Shown piece by piece: positions 46,035-58,284 of a stretch of 64,000 nt of DNA. A program made the translations under genes and the position numbers. Source of the stretch: Dipteronia dyeriana (taxonomy: Eukaryota; Streptophyta; Magnoliopsida; Sapindales; Sapindaceae); contig CM065297.1 in the NCBI GenBank assembly GCA_032871835.1, positions 41,727,098 to 41,791,097 on the forward strand. The letters are read 5' to 3'. Every line of letters begins with the position of its first letter. Positions within the stretch are counted from its first letter, which is position 1. The notes beneath the pieces are model-generated. The model saw nothing but the letters and a program-made list of their open reading frames with translations. It had not been told where the DNA came from and did no database searches.

Positions 46035-47314
46035 AACTCTTGAAAATCTAGTTCATTAGTGATCATTCTAATCTAAGTAAACTATTTACTCGGACTAGAA
46101 TTATTAAATGTGTATTTACCAAGTTTTAACTATTAAAACAAAGTACATTATTAGGTTGAACTATTATAAGGGCTTAATCGAATTAATCCTAATATTTATA
46201 ATGGACCCTACTAATCTTACTAATTAAACTCTTTAATAAATAGATTAGATATTAATGAGAATTACCAAGCTTTTACTCCTAAAAATTTACCCCATTAACT
46301 TATAGCCAATTATGTGAATTACCCATTTTATTCAATTTAAAAAAAAAAACACATAATATAGATGGCTATGATACATGTATGACATTTAATAAAATGCATG
46401 TGTATGCACTACTAATCTATATGGCATGTGTATGCATGGCAATACTTTAATTATCACATAATAAAAGCATATATGAATTGAACGAGTACGATGGATTTAT
46501 ATAACTTAAAAAATAAATCTAATTACAAAAATAATCAAAGGCATTCCTTGGTCTTCTTGTAATTCCATAATCTTCAAGTCCTTTCTTCTGAATCTTTTGC
46601 GTCTTTTGGACCCAAACAGTCCAAAATGATTTATTTTTATTGGATCCATCACATGGTTTAAATTCCTAAAGCCCAAGTGTTACTCTAACACTTTTTAGAG
46701 GTCCGAGATTTTAAAAAAAATATTTGGCCAAAACACGCTTGCATACACACAGCTGTAGCGATTGTGAATGTGCAGCCGGGTGGCGTTGCAATGCTTGTGT
46801 GTTCAGTACGCATGGATGAAGCACAGATGCGCAACTTTGCACAGCATCAGGCATTGCATATTAATAATTAAATTAATTTTGCACTGCACAAAACTGCTTG
46901 CATTATGCACACTTGCACACAACAATACATGCACTCTTAACACTTGCACAAGCACATTTGTGCGCTTTGCTGCTTTGTGCCTTGTGCACATGCGCTGGCG
47001 CTTTTGTGTCCAACACATGTCTGAGTTCTTTATCTTCTCTAATCAGTCTCTCAAACAATATTATAAAATATGATTTACATAGAATGATTACAGCTAAAAA
47101 ATTAATAAATAAATTAATAAATTTATTACAACCTAGAATTAATATTACATGGGAAAAAAATATTACACATAATATCAAAAATCCTAAAACTCAGCGTAAA
47201 AAATATTTATGCTTTAAAAAAATAAATTAAAACATCATACATTCACTAGATTGTGCCTACACGTATATACATGCAACATCATAAACTAATTCAATATTCA
47301 AATACACTATACAA
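46035..47314 (-). other. H leader, PBS-proximal part with TGCAC-rich block
   Basis: It continues the H leader from 26613. No coding frame is supported. From about 46738 to 47020 it is rich in TGCA, GTGCAC and GCACATTTGTGC-type short palindromes, unlike its AT-rich surroundings. This block lies about 300 bp from the PBS, the same spacing as the E3 stem-loop block. Confidence 0.6.
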
Positions 47315-47331
47315 CATGGCTCTAATACCAA
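47315..47331 (-). other. H primer binding site
   Basis: The minus strand reads TTGGTATTAGAGCCATG next to the LTR end CAGCAACA; a good match to the initiator-Met tRNA end. Confidence 0.88.
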
Positions 47332-47333
47332 TT

Positions 47334-50300
47334 TGTTGCTGCCTAGGTTTATATTGCATAATGGAAATAGGTTTTAAAATTTTAATGCAATCAAACAACC
47401 TTTTATAGTACATAAGAATAAACAAGAAGGATATAATTAATCATACCAGTGTTGATGACACATTCTTTCCTTCAATTTCGTTCATGATTTAAATCAGTAG
47501 ATCTTTTTGGCTATGTCTCACGATCCAGCAACTGCGTGTGGACGCGTCACGGTACTCAGGAACAACAGGAGGATGTAGAGAGAAGGAGAATAAACTTTTT
47601 TCTTCACTACCTGACCGGAAAAATGGCTGGAACTGTTTTAGGAATTTTTTCTTTTTGTTTTTCGTACTATTAACACTTAATCACGCTCTGATAAGTCTTT
47701 TTCTCTTGTTAAGTTTTCATATATATAAATATATATATATATGTATCGTATATATATAACATACCCAATTTTTTAAATCCGGTAAAATATATCATATATA
47801 TCAATAAGGATAATAAGTATTTTGAATTTAAATTAAATTCAAATTTAGATATTTGATTTAACAAAAATAAAATAATCAAATTTTCTTATCTTCTTTCAAA
47901 AACAAATATCAATCAACACCTTCCATTTATGACTAATCGAATAATTAAATAATCTAATTATTTAATTACTTTAATCATTAATATTCAATAATTAAGTAAT
48001 CTCATTATTCAACTAATTTCCAAATAAATACGTGTCACTTTCGTAACACAATTAATCGGACAATCCAATTAATTAACCATGACCCGTGTTACCTTTAATC
48101 AGTCGGGCTAGCAAGGGAACTTAATAGACCCACAGTTTTTTGAGCTCCAATAATCCTAAGAAATAATTAATTAAACTCTTTAATTAATATTTCATGATTA
48201 GTAATTCGGTGTTATTCCACTAAAAACCCAAAGCTACACTCTCTCTAGTGTAGATGTTTTTACACAAACCAATTATCTCGATGTCCATCAATATAGCTAT
48301 TACATATGGTATAATTCACCACAAGTAGTTAATAATTAGAGCTGGGTCATAATATCCATTTTACCCCTCTAATTACATCTTTTTGTTAAGTACCATTGAT
48401 TATCTATGTAGGGAAAAACGGCTTAGAAACGCAACGGAAGTGTGTGAAAAAAAAATAAAATTAGGGTTTGCATAAAAATATAAAATTTTCCCTTTTATGC
48501 AACGAGAACCTTAACCCTAGATAAACTGATGTATATAAAAGTATCGTACCTTTTTCGCGTGACGATTGAACAAGCGCCAAATTAATTTCGCAAGATCTTC
48601 CAATCCAATCACGAATGTGAATCACCTAGGAGTGTGGGCTCCCTTTCTTTAAATTGTATTCTTGAGGATTGAGACAAAGCAAATATCTTTTCTTTGTTAG
48701 TTACAAATATCCTCCAAGAGAAAAAATCCAAGAACGTCCGGTCACTTGTGAATTATCAATAAATTTGATTGTAGCTCGCGTGAATCTTGATTCGATGTTG
48801 TACACAAAACCCTTTTGATGTAAAGGATATTAGTATACTATTGAATAAAAAAAAATTCCCCTTTTTGTCTACTTGGCCGAATTCACACACTATTGCTTAG
48901 AGAAGATTGAATTTTGTCTAGAGTAAAATCAGATTTTTCTCCCTAAAAATTCTATGATAGCCGAATTCTTCACTAAGAAAAATATGTCTTGGCTGAAATT
49001 CCTCTCTAATGCCTTAGGGCTGGCCGAATTCATCATCCATATATATATATATAGGTTCATAAATCCTTTCCTAAGAAGGATTCACTTGGTTGACGAGAAT
49101 CCTTTCCTTAGGTGGATTTATTTGGTAGTTAGAATCCTTATCTAAAAAGAAATCTATCCTATCCTATATAGTATATGTGATGAACGAAATTCCCTTCTTT
49201 GATGTAGTTTAGGAGAGTTTAATCTTACCTAAGAAAGATTACTTGATGGACAAGAATCCTATCTTTAGGTAGATTAACTTGGTGGTTATGAATCCTTTTC
49301 AAATAAGAATTCTACCACCAAGTAATTTTACTTGGTGACCAAGAATCCTTTTCCAAAAAGAATTCTTTCCTACACCAAGACTCCTAATCCTACGCAATAG
49401 TGTGTTTGTAACCATATTAAAGACTTCCTAATTTGATAAGATAAATAACTTCTTTTAGTTATCTAATTATCAAATATAGTCTTTAACATTAACTATACTA
49501 CCAACAATAGTATAGTTTTAGGAGACCATCTCCTAATAGGAAAAGATTTTGACTTTTAATTAAATAATTAATTAATCAACAAATTAATTAATTTCCATTT
49601 AATTAAATAATAATAAAATAAAAATAATATATTAAAGCTATTATCCATAGCCATTGCCGCCCATACATAGTATAAAGGCCATATATTATTTTTCTCATTT
49701 TATTAAATCTATTGGACCTTAATAAAAAGTCCACATATGAACTAGACCTATTCTTACAAAAGGAAACAAGTTCACATGCCTTATTACAATTCTAGATGGA
49801 CCCCTAAATTGGTCCGGTAGAATATATCAAGTGATCCATGCAAGTTCGTGTGGATTGGGGATCTTGGCAGGCTATCTAAATTTAAGCTCCAATTGACACA
49901 ACCCAATCACAATCAACAAATGATTCACTTAGGTCCAATCTATTTAATTTTTGTTCATTCCACTAAAGAACTAAAATTGAACTCTTAAATAAAGATAGAA
50001 TAAGTTGATGTTACTCATTCATACCCTAGACAGCCTTATTGGAGAAAATGTATCCTCGTGAAGAATACCAGTAATCGCCAAGAGCTCATAGACCGCTTCT
50101 AGCTCTCCAAGTTACCATATTTACTCATATGACCACATTTTGAACTTGGATATTTTGACTTGTCCAGAAGCCATGTTTCAATAGACACTATTGAAAACTT
50201 AACGTTAAGATTTAATATCCAATACCTCAAAACATCCATATGATGGTATTCTACTGTCATTCATTAAATGGAGCCACGATGTCCATATCTATAAATGAAG

Positions 50301-51489
50301 TCCTCTATCGATCAACAAATGAATACCACAAAACTATCGAGGATAAACTATGCTATATAATAGTACTCATTGATAGCTCAAATGATAACACTTGTAACCA
50401 TAAGTCCATCATTTATCTCAAGATTGAGATAGACTCTCCAATTGTCTTCGAATGAAAACTTTTATCCATTGACGGTTCTAGATAAAGTATTTCATTATGA
50501 TCCTATTCAATGCACCCAGTGCACTAGATTATTTTTCCCAAAGACACCACACTTTGATGATTTTAGAATCATCATAACACATTTGAACCCACTCAAATGC
50601 TAGCAAAAGAATCTACAACTTTGACAAGATAAAGGAGCCCAACCTTTTATCTTAAGTTGTGAACATTATTCAAGACTAACTAAAGAATTGTGTCTACCTT
50701 ATACATATCTAGATGTATGAAAAATTCTTCTTTTCTCATAGTCTTTTGACCTTATGATTATTTACTTTTGACAATTATAATAATTAAACTATAAATGCTA
50801 TAAGATTTGTTAAGCTAGAAATCACTTTATTCATATGAAAAGATAGTTAATTACAATATTACATTCTTGCTATCGAGCATAGTCCTAACAATCTAATGAA
50901 CAATAAATCTTACATTCCTTACGGAATTAGGAGAGCACTTATATTGTTCAAGCCCTGAATCAACCCTTAAGGGAACTACCATCCACTTCTCGCAAGAAGT
51001 TGATTCCACTATTGTGTACAAACCTTCCCAGCCACAAGCCTAATTTTGATTCTAGTATACGGAGCATATTAATCGGGAATGCATGTCCGATCTCACCCAT
51101 TGTATATCCAAAACCATAATCTAATTGGAAGGAGTCGATAAGACACTCAAGATTAAGTTCTCCCATATATAATCATCATTTGTCGATATATATGATTTTT
51201 AACGTGAAACGGATCTTGTTGAGAGATTCATATAGATCTTGGCCTAGTCCTATATGATCACATCATACAAGGTGCCTCGATTCTAATATCACCATATGAA
51301 TAATTCAGGATAAGATCACCGTACATTACAAAATGGACCACAACAGTAGATTGGCCACCAATAAAGTACCCAGCTTGATTTACTATCAACGGACTCTTTA
51401 GATTGTTCGTCTCAAACTGAATCCACCTGCATATGACATTCGTATACTAAGTTCGAGATTACATCTGATAATTTTGGATGTTAATTACA
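47334..51489 (-). repeat. H 5' LTR, interrupted by a solo LTR
   Basis: The two parts are 47334-48406 and 50896-51489 (about 1.67 kb). On the plus strand it starts TGTTGCTGCC. The outer end is placed at TTAATTACA (51489), next to an inverted repeat around TGGATGT and ACATCCA. That end is tentative because the partner LTR is not in the window. Confidence 0.7.
48402..50895 (-). mobile_element. Solo LTR of family B with TSD ATCTA
   Basis: The 2484-bp LTR (48407-50890) runs TGTAGGGAAAAA...CATAGTCCTAACA, the reverse of the E3 LTR. ATCTA lies at 48402-48406 and 50891-50895. No internal region is attached. The TA run at 49038-49053 lies in the TATA position. Confidence 0.94.
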
Positions 51490-51523
51490 CATCCAAAATA
51501 GCTTTCATTATATTCCCTTAAAG

Positions 51524-52389
51524 TGTATGTCTTTTGGGAGTGAAAAGGTTTTAATTCGATTGCTTGCCAACTTTTTTTGAATTAATCAATGTTAATAAAT
51601 CTAGCATTCAATTAAACATGATTATGCACAAAACAATAAAACACATGATATAATTTACATGAGAAACCCTCCACTGGTCAAAACTCAGAGGCTATCCTTC
51701 TAGCCACATACGGTCCTCAAAATCCGCTATTGATTGAATGAATGTTTATAACCTAGGTTGACCTCCCGTCACACCATCCACGGTTAATAAACATTTCACT
51801 CTACTCAACGGGCCTCTAATAGTGATCTTCAACCAACAAGCTTGTACGATAAACTACTTAGCCACAATAAGAGATATAAATACCTAAGTGAATATATACA
51901 AATATTCTAAATGGGAAAATATTAGGTTAACACATTTAAGCCTATCTTAGTATTTAAATGATAATAATGAATGCAAATCCCATATATCAATTATCTAAAT
52001 GCAAATGCAAATGCAAATGGATTTAGCTAGAAGGGAAAAATGGACATAAATCCTAATTATCAATAAACACAAAGCCTCAACAAACAATCAACAATTCAAG
52101 CATATTATAAATGTAATTAAATAAAAAGCATGCATTTAATGAACAATTAATGCTATTCCATGGTAAACATGACATAAGAATGAAACTTAATATTCTAGGG
52201 CATGTAGAAGTTACCTAGTCATATAAAAGAAGAAGTCCCATGCTTGGAAGATTCAAGAATGATGTAGATGATCATGCAATAGTTTTTGGTTGAGTAAAGG
52301 TGAGTGTTTGGGAGTTTTTCCCTCTCTAGAAAAGCATGGTTTCTCAAAAATGGCTTATTGGACTCACCAAAAAATGTAAAGAAGAAGAG

Positions 52390-52426
<37 letters not shown>

Positions 52427-53044
52427 TGCCCTAAACAAAATGACATCATTTTGGAAAAAAGGCAACCTAAACCCATTACTATCGGTGGCTAGACCGTGAC
52501 ACGGGTAAGTTATCCAGATTATGGTGCATCCAATGGTGCATCGCCTGGACAACACCGTGGTAGGGACCGTTGTTCATGCATGTGCACAGGCATGGTATGG
52601 ACAACAGCTGACACTTGGTGAATACCATGGCAGGGACCACTGTACAGACAAGTGCACATACCGCGGTCTCCAAAGCATGCACCTCTTGGAACCAATCGTT
52701 GTTGGGGCCACGGCGGAGGCAGGTGCATAACTAGTGACCAAAACCATAGTGAAGAGGAAAATCTTCTTTTCTAAACATACTCATCATACAATACAAGCAA
52801 GCAAGAGATAGGAAAAAAAGGTAAACAAGAGAGTAAATAAGCACTAATGCAAGAGGATTAAAACATGCATGTGAGTTAGTGTGTGCATCTAAATCTCTTC
52901 AAGGGGAAAAAAACATATGATATACCTTTCAATGAGCTTTTGAGCTTGGCCTTGAACAAGGACTTCCTAATCTGCCCTTACATATATAATCTCCAATTGT
53001 GTTTTGTCAATGAAATAAGTCAATCAATAAACGAGGAACTTACA
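51524..53044 (-). repeat. LTR-D (3' LTR of element D)
   Basis: About 1.52 kb. The right end GAACTTACA is followed by a polypurine tract and a 3' region like that of E1. The left end TGTATGTC is tentative. Its layout follows LTR-A (AAACCCTC segment, GC-richer block, TA run, GTCAATCAATAAACGAGGA end) at low identity, so it is a related older family. Confidence 0.75.
52392..52730 (-). promoter_or_regulatory. U3 promoter-like region of LTR-D
   Basis: A block richer in GC with repeated GGTGCAT, CATGCAC and ACAACACCGTGG-type words (about 52520-52730) is followed on the minus strand by TGATGTCA (52441-52448) and a TA run (52392-52424). The order is the same as in LTR-A. Confidence 0.45.
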
Positions 53045-53800
53045 ATCTCCCCATTTCTCTATTTTGTGATAAATCCACCACTCACAAATCATCCTCACAA
53101 AATAAAAACAACAAGAGGTCAACAAAAACATATTCTAGATTACAAAAACCCTAATTCTTGGTCGCTAAAAAGCTTTATCTTCAAGTCTTCCATCTCTTGT
53201 AGAATAACTATCTCTATAAAAAAAGATAACTATAATTTCCTAGACAAGTGTATGTGAGGTGATCAAGAGAAATAAAAAATAAGATCAATTTGCATACAAT
53301 AAAAGCAAGCAACGTGCAACAACAATGCAAATGCAAATGCTCCCTCTAAATAGGTTATTCACCCTTAATAAGTCAAACTCCTCACATATGCAACTCTTAA
53401 AAGATGCAACTAAAACTCACTCAAACTCCCCCTAAACCCATACTACTCTCCTTTTTTATCACAAGATAGGTAAATGAGTATTTCTAAGCGGGTCACTTAC
53501 CAAAGAGAGATATTTAAAAGGTAAATACATAATCATATGCAACAACTTTATGCAATTTAATTAAGTGTGAGAGAAAAGCAAGAAAGTTATTATTTTAGAA
53601 AGATGTGAGAGAATATTGCTTTGATTGGAAGAAATGCAACATCAAAGTTCAAGGTATGGAATTTGGCAAAGCAAATATCAAAAGAGTTTCCAAAAGAAGT
53701 CAAACCAATTTATACCCTTTTGTCATTGGAAACACAGAATATAGCTTTTAGAAATTTTAACACACACACAAGCAATTGTTTCAACCCTTAATGATCAACC
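53045..53800 (-). other. Polypurine tract and post-pol region of element D
   Basis: The minus strand reads AGAGAAATGGGGAGAT (53045-53060) before the LTR. Up to about 53480 it aligns loosely with E1 1167-1600. No coding frame is visible. D is cut at 53800 by E5, and its pol is not seen in the window. Confidence 0.75.
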
Positions 53801-54522
53801 TGTTAGGATTGTGCTCAATAGCGAAGGTGTAATAATGTATTTGAAAATCTTTTCATATTAATAATGTGATTTCTAGTTTAACAAACCTTACATCATTTAT
53901 AGTTTAATTATTTTAATTGTCAAAAATGAATAATCATAAGGTCAAAATACTATGAGAAATGAAGAATTGTTCGTACATCTAGATATGTATGAGGTAGACA
54001 CAATTATTTAGTTAGTCTTGAACAATATTCATAACTTAAGATAAAGGTTGGGTGCCTTTAGCTTATTAAAGTTGTAGATTCGTTAGCTACCATTTTAGTG
54101 AGATCAAATGTGTTATGATAAGTCTAAAATAATCAAAGTGTAGTGTCTTTAGGTAAAAAAATCTAATGGATTAGAAGTATTGAATAGGATCACAGTGAAA
54201 TACCTTATCTAGAACCGTCAGTAGATAAAAGTTTTCACTTAAGGACAATTGGAGAGTTTATCTAAATCCTAACATAAATAATGAACTTATGGTTACAAGT
54301 GTTATCATTTGAGCAGTCAATGAGCACGATTATATAGCATAATTTATCCTTGATAGTTTGGTAGAATTTATTTGTTGATCGATAGAGGCCTTTATTTATA
54401 GATATGGACATCGTGGCTTTATTTATTAAATGTGAGTAGAATATCATCATATGGATATTTTGAGGTATTGGATATTAAATCTTAATGTTAAGTTTTCGAT
54501 AGTGTCTATTGAAACATGGCTA
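53801..54522 (+). repeat. E5 5' LTR remnant
   Basis: It starts TGTTAGGATTGTGC and follows the family-B LTR for about 720 bp, then breaks off. Confidence 0.88.
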
Positions 54523-54559
54523 TCAAAAACTTACATAACTTTTGTTTTATTAAGAAATC

Positions 54560-55813
54560 ATGACCCCATCACTAATCAATATCCTAAAAGATAATACTTT
54601 AACTGGTGATAATTATGTCACATGGAAAAGGGAAGTTGGGTTGTTGTTACAAGTTGAAAAATATAAGTTTATTCTGTGTACCCCTAAATCACGTGCTCCT
54701 ACTTATGAATCTACTAAGGTACAAAGAGACGAGTATTAGCAGTGGAAGGCCTCAAATGAGATGGCCAAATGTTACATTATGGCTACCATCTCCGACCTGT
54801 TGCAACAACAAAAACATAAAGGAATGGAGATTGCTACTGATACAATAATGTCTCTAGAGGAGATGTTTTTTATAAAGTCCAGAATGACTAAGAGAGAGGC
54901 ATAAATTGTTTTCATGAATCTTAGGATGAAACCTAGACAGGCTATGAAAGATCACATGATGAAAGTCATAACACATCTCAACATTGCTAAACTAAATGAT
55001 GCTGAGATAGATGGTGAGACGAAAGTTGACATGATTGTTAACTCACTATCAGATTCCTTAGACCAGTTCAGGTTTGACTACACCTTGAACAATAAGGAAT
55101 ACACCTTATAGGGCCTGATGCAAGATGTTCAAAGTTATGAGAAGCTCCTTGTGAAAGGGAAGGGTCAAGAGATTAATACGGTTGGTAAAACTGCTACTGC
55201 TATGACCTGTAAAAAGGTCAAGAAAGAACAGAAGAAAAATCAACTTGGGCCTACCAATAAGGAGACCAAGAAAGTAACCAAGATCAAAATGAAGTGTTTC
55301 CTTTATGGTGAAGAGGGACATTGGAAAAGAAATTGCCCAAAGTCTTAGAACAAGAAGGAAGAAGGGTTCCAAGAAAGGAAAAGACTAAATGAGGATGAAT
55401 TCAACTTGTATTTAGACAAAAGAGCATTGGTGTCTGCCAATGCATTGAGAGAAATTAGAGTTAATCTAGATTCTAGTAGGCATTTAGATTTGATCAACAT
55501 TTATTATGTAGCTAAATTCAAGAGGAATTTAATTTTAGTTTCTTGTTTAAATAAATTTGGATATTCAGTTACATATAATAAAGGTTTAATTTTTAGTAGG
55601 AATAACAAATTTGTTTGCAAAGGTACATCGGAAAATGGTTTATTTCATTTATGTAGAAATATCTTTCACTTGTTAGACACAGAATCAACGGAACCTAATA
55701 AAAAAAGAATAAGATTATCAAAAGGTGAAACCTACCTATGGCATTTGTGTGTAGGTCATACTAACCTTAATAGGATCAAAAGATTGGTTAGTATTGAACC
55801 TTTAAATGACTAA
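54560..55813 (+). pseudogene. E5 gag and pre-integrase in one frame with four stops
   Basis: From ATG 54560 (MTPSLINILKDNTLTGDNY) one frame runs to 55813, interrupted only by in-frame TAG, TAA, TAG and TAG. It has the gag core (MSLEEMFFIKSRMTKREA, FMNLRMKPRQAMKDHMMKV) and a knuckle CFLYGEEGHWKRNC with its second Cys as Tyr (about 55294-55336). It then passes directly to RLNEDEFNLYLDKRALV and the pre-integrase segment with KFKRNLILVSCLNKFG. No protease DSG or DTG lies between, as in E3. Confidence 0.9.
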
Positions 55814-56770
55814 AAGTTTGATGATCTACTAACTTGTGAATCTTGTTTGGAATGTAAGATGACCAATAGATCGTTTACGACCAAAGGCATAAGAGCTAAT
55901 GAATGTTTAAGATTAATACACTCTGATGTATGTGGTCCCATGAGCATTCAAGCTAAAGGTGGATATGAGTACTTGATCGCTTTTATGGATGATTACTCAA
56001 GATTCGGCTATGTGTAACTCATGAGATATAATTCAGATGCTTTTGACATGTTCGAATCATTTAAAGGTGAAGTAGAAAACCAACTTGAGAAACACATACA
56101 AATCTTAAGGTCTGATCATGGTAGAGAATATCTATATATTGAGTTTCAGCAATATCTTATTAATAATGAGATAATTTCTCAGTTTTCTATGCAAGGTAAA
56201 CCTTAACAAAATGGAGTGGCAGAAAGGAGAATTAGAACACTTTTGGATATGGTTAGGTCTATGTTGAGTTATTCAACGCTCCCTAATTCTTTTTGGGGAT
56301 ATTCTTTACAAACTGCAATGTACATTCTAAAAAATGTACCATCTAAGTTGGTTCCTAAAACACCGCATGAGTTGTGGACCGGGCAAAAGCCTAGTTTACA
56401 ACACTTAAGGATATTTGGATGTCCTGTTCACGTGTTAAAAGGAAAGATAGATAAGATGTAGTCCCGTTCAGAAACTTGCATATTTGTGGGGTATCCAAAA
56501 GGATCTAAAGGATATTATCTCTATAGTCCTTCAGATCTTAAAATATTTGTTTTGACAAATGCTAAATTTCTGGAAAAGGACTATATGAATGATTTTGTGC
56601 CTATGAGTAGAATTGTCCTGAATGATCTTTCAGGAGACACAATTCCACATGAAGTTTCACAACCTAACCCAATTGTAAGTTCTGTACCATCACAAGATCT
56701 ATAACATACCATACCTTGTCGTAGTGAGAGGGTTAGTAAACAACCCGAGAGATAAATCGGTTTAAGAGAA
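55814..56770 (+). pseudogene. E5 integrase and linker
   Basis: IHSDVCGPMSIQ (first Asp) and ILRSDHGREYL (second Asp) are kept. The PQQNGVAERR box reads P, stop, QNGVAERR with Glu kept. The C-terminal module HLRIFGCPVHVL, TCIFVGYPKGSKGYYLY and the linker follow (frames 56216-56461 and 56486-56704). Stops at 56016-56018, 56203-56208, 56459-56461 and 56702-56704 break it. Its catalytic residues are better kept than those of E3. Confidence 0.85.
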
Positions 56771-57905
56771 TTAGTGGAGAATCTCTCAGAAGATGATGAT
56801 CCTTACACATACATGGAAGCTATGGAGGATGTTGATTGTTGTCATTGGCAAAAGGCAATGCAATCTGAAATTGAGTCTATGTTAAAAAAAAATGCTCTTA
56901 TGGACTTGCCCAAAGGGATAAAACCCATAGGGTACAAGTGGGTATACAAGAGAAAAAAAAGGACTGAATGGAATGGAAGAAACCTTTAAAGCTAGATTTA
57001 TAGCTAAAGGTTACACACAAAGGGAAGGTATCGATTATGATGAAACCTTCTCTCTTATAGCCATGCTTAAATCCATTACGATACTCTTATCCATTGCTGC
57101 ATCTCTAGATCTAGAGATTTGGTAAAGGGACCTCAAGACATATTTCCTTAATGGAAGTCTTAACGAAAGCATCTATATGATGCAACCTTAAGGATTCATT
57201 GAAAAAGGCTAAAAGAAAAGGGTATGCAAGTTTGAAAGATCCATATATGAACTAAAGCTAGCATCCAGATCTCAAAACATAAAGTTCAATCAAATTGTGA
57301 AATTTTTTGGATTTACTCAAAATCTTGATGAACCTTGTTTATACAAAAGGCTTAAAGTTGACAAGTTGGTTTTTCTAGTTCCTTACATTGATAATATACT
57401 ACTCATCGGAAATGATGTAGGTGTATCCACATCAGTAAAAGAATTGTTGGAAAAATAGTTTGATGTGATGGACTTAGGAGAAGCAAGTCATATTCTTGGT
57501 ATCCAAGTTATAAGGGATAGAAAAAATAGAGCGATTGCATTATCCCAAGCTTCATACATAAATGAAATCTTGTCTATGTTTTCCTTGAAAGATTCCAAGA
57601 AAGGTATGTTACCTTTCAGAATGGAATAAAACTTTCCAAGGAACATGGTCATAAGAATGAGCATGAATTGCAATTCATGAGTAGGGTTCCATATGCATCG
57701 GTAGAAGAAAGTCTCATATATGCAATGCTCTGTACTAGACTAGATATTTTGTTTGCTGTTGGCATAGTTAGCAGGTTTCAATCTAAACCTAATCCTGATC
57801 ACTGGATGACAGTCAAGCATATTTTCAAGTATCACAGAAGAATGAGAGATTATATGCATGTATACTCTAGAGGGGATTTAATTCCTGTTAGGTATACAGA
57901 TTGTG
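56771..57905 (+). pseudogene. E5 reverse transcriptase (broken)
   Basis: The RT start (DLPKGIKPIGYKWVYKRK) is followed by a frameshift near 56980. The palm motif reads EIW, stop, RDLKTYFLNGS, and the active site YIDN (57384-57395) has the second Asp changed to Asn. GEASHILGIQVIRD follows. Many stops are present (57123, 57188, 57210, 57456). Confidence 0.85.
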
Positions 57906-58284
57906 ATTTGAGTTCGGATTCTGACTTTAGGAGATCTCCATCAGTATTTGTGTTTACTCTTGGAGGAGGTACAGTAATATGGAGGAGTATCAAGAAATCT
58001 TATATTGCTGATTCCACAATGGAAACTGTGTATGTTATAGTATGCAAAGCATGCTAAAGAGGTTTTCTGGCTCCGCCAATTCTTGATTGACTTGGAAGTG
58101 GTTCATAACGCGAATAAGCATACCACTATCTACTGTGACAGCAGTGGAATAGAGGCTAGTTTGAGAAAACCTAAAACCCATAAGAGAGGGAAACACAATT
58201 AAAGGAAGTATCATCTTCTGAGGGAAATTGTTCATAGTATGGGAATAAGAGATATGACACAATTGCTATAGAGCAAAGGGAGAT
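57906..58284 (+). pseudogene. E5 RNase H remnant and polypurine tract
   Basis: The frame to 58057 shows GGGTVIWRSIKKSYIADST and METVYV in place of MEAEYV. A YCDSSG segment lies near 58133. The C-terminal TKPL-type part is missing. AAAGGGAGAT at 58275-58284 is the polypurine tract next to the 3' LTR. Confidence 0.8.

Noticed and set aside
46768..47073. Cys-rich plus-strand frame resembling a small secreted peptide
   Set aside because: The Cys codons come from the TGCAC-rich repeats in the H leader; frames on both strands show the same bias and no signal peptide is evident.
47315..47331. A tRNA-gene fragment at the H PBS
   Set aside because: Only the PBS-length match to the tRNA 3' end is present; no tRNA fold.
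52304..52730. Several overlapping frames on both strands in LTR-D
   Set aside because: They arise from the TA run (Ile-Tyr repeats) and the GC-rich block; no coding support.
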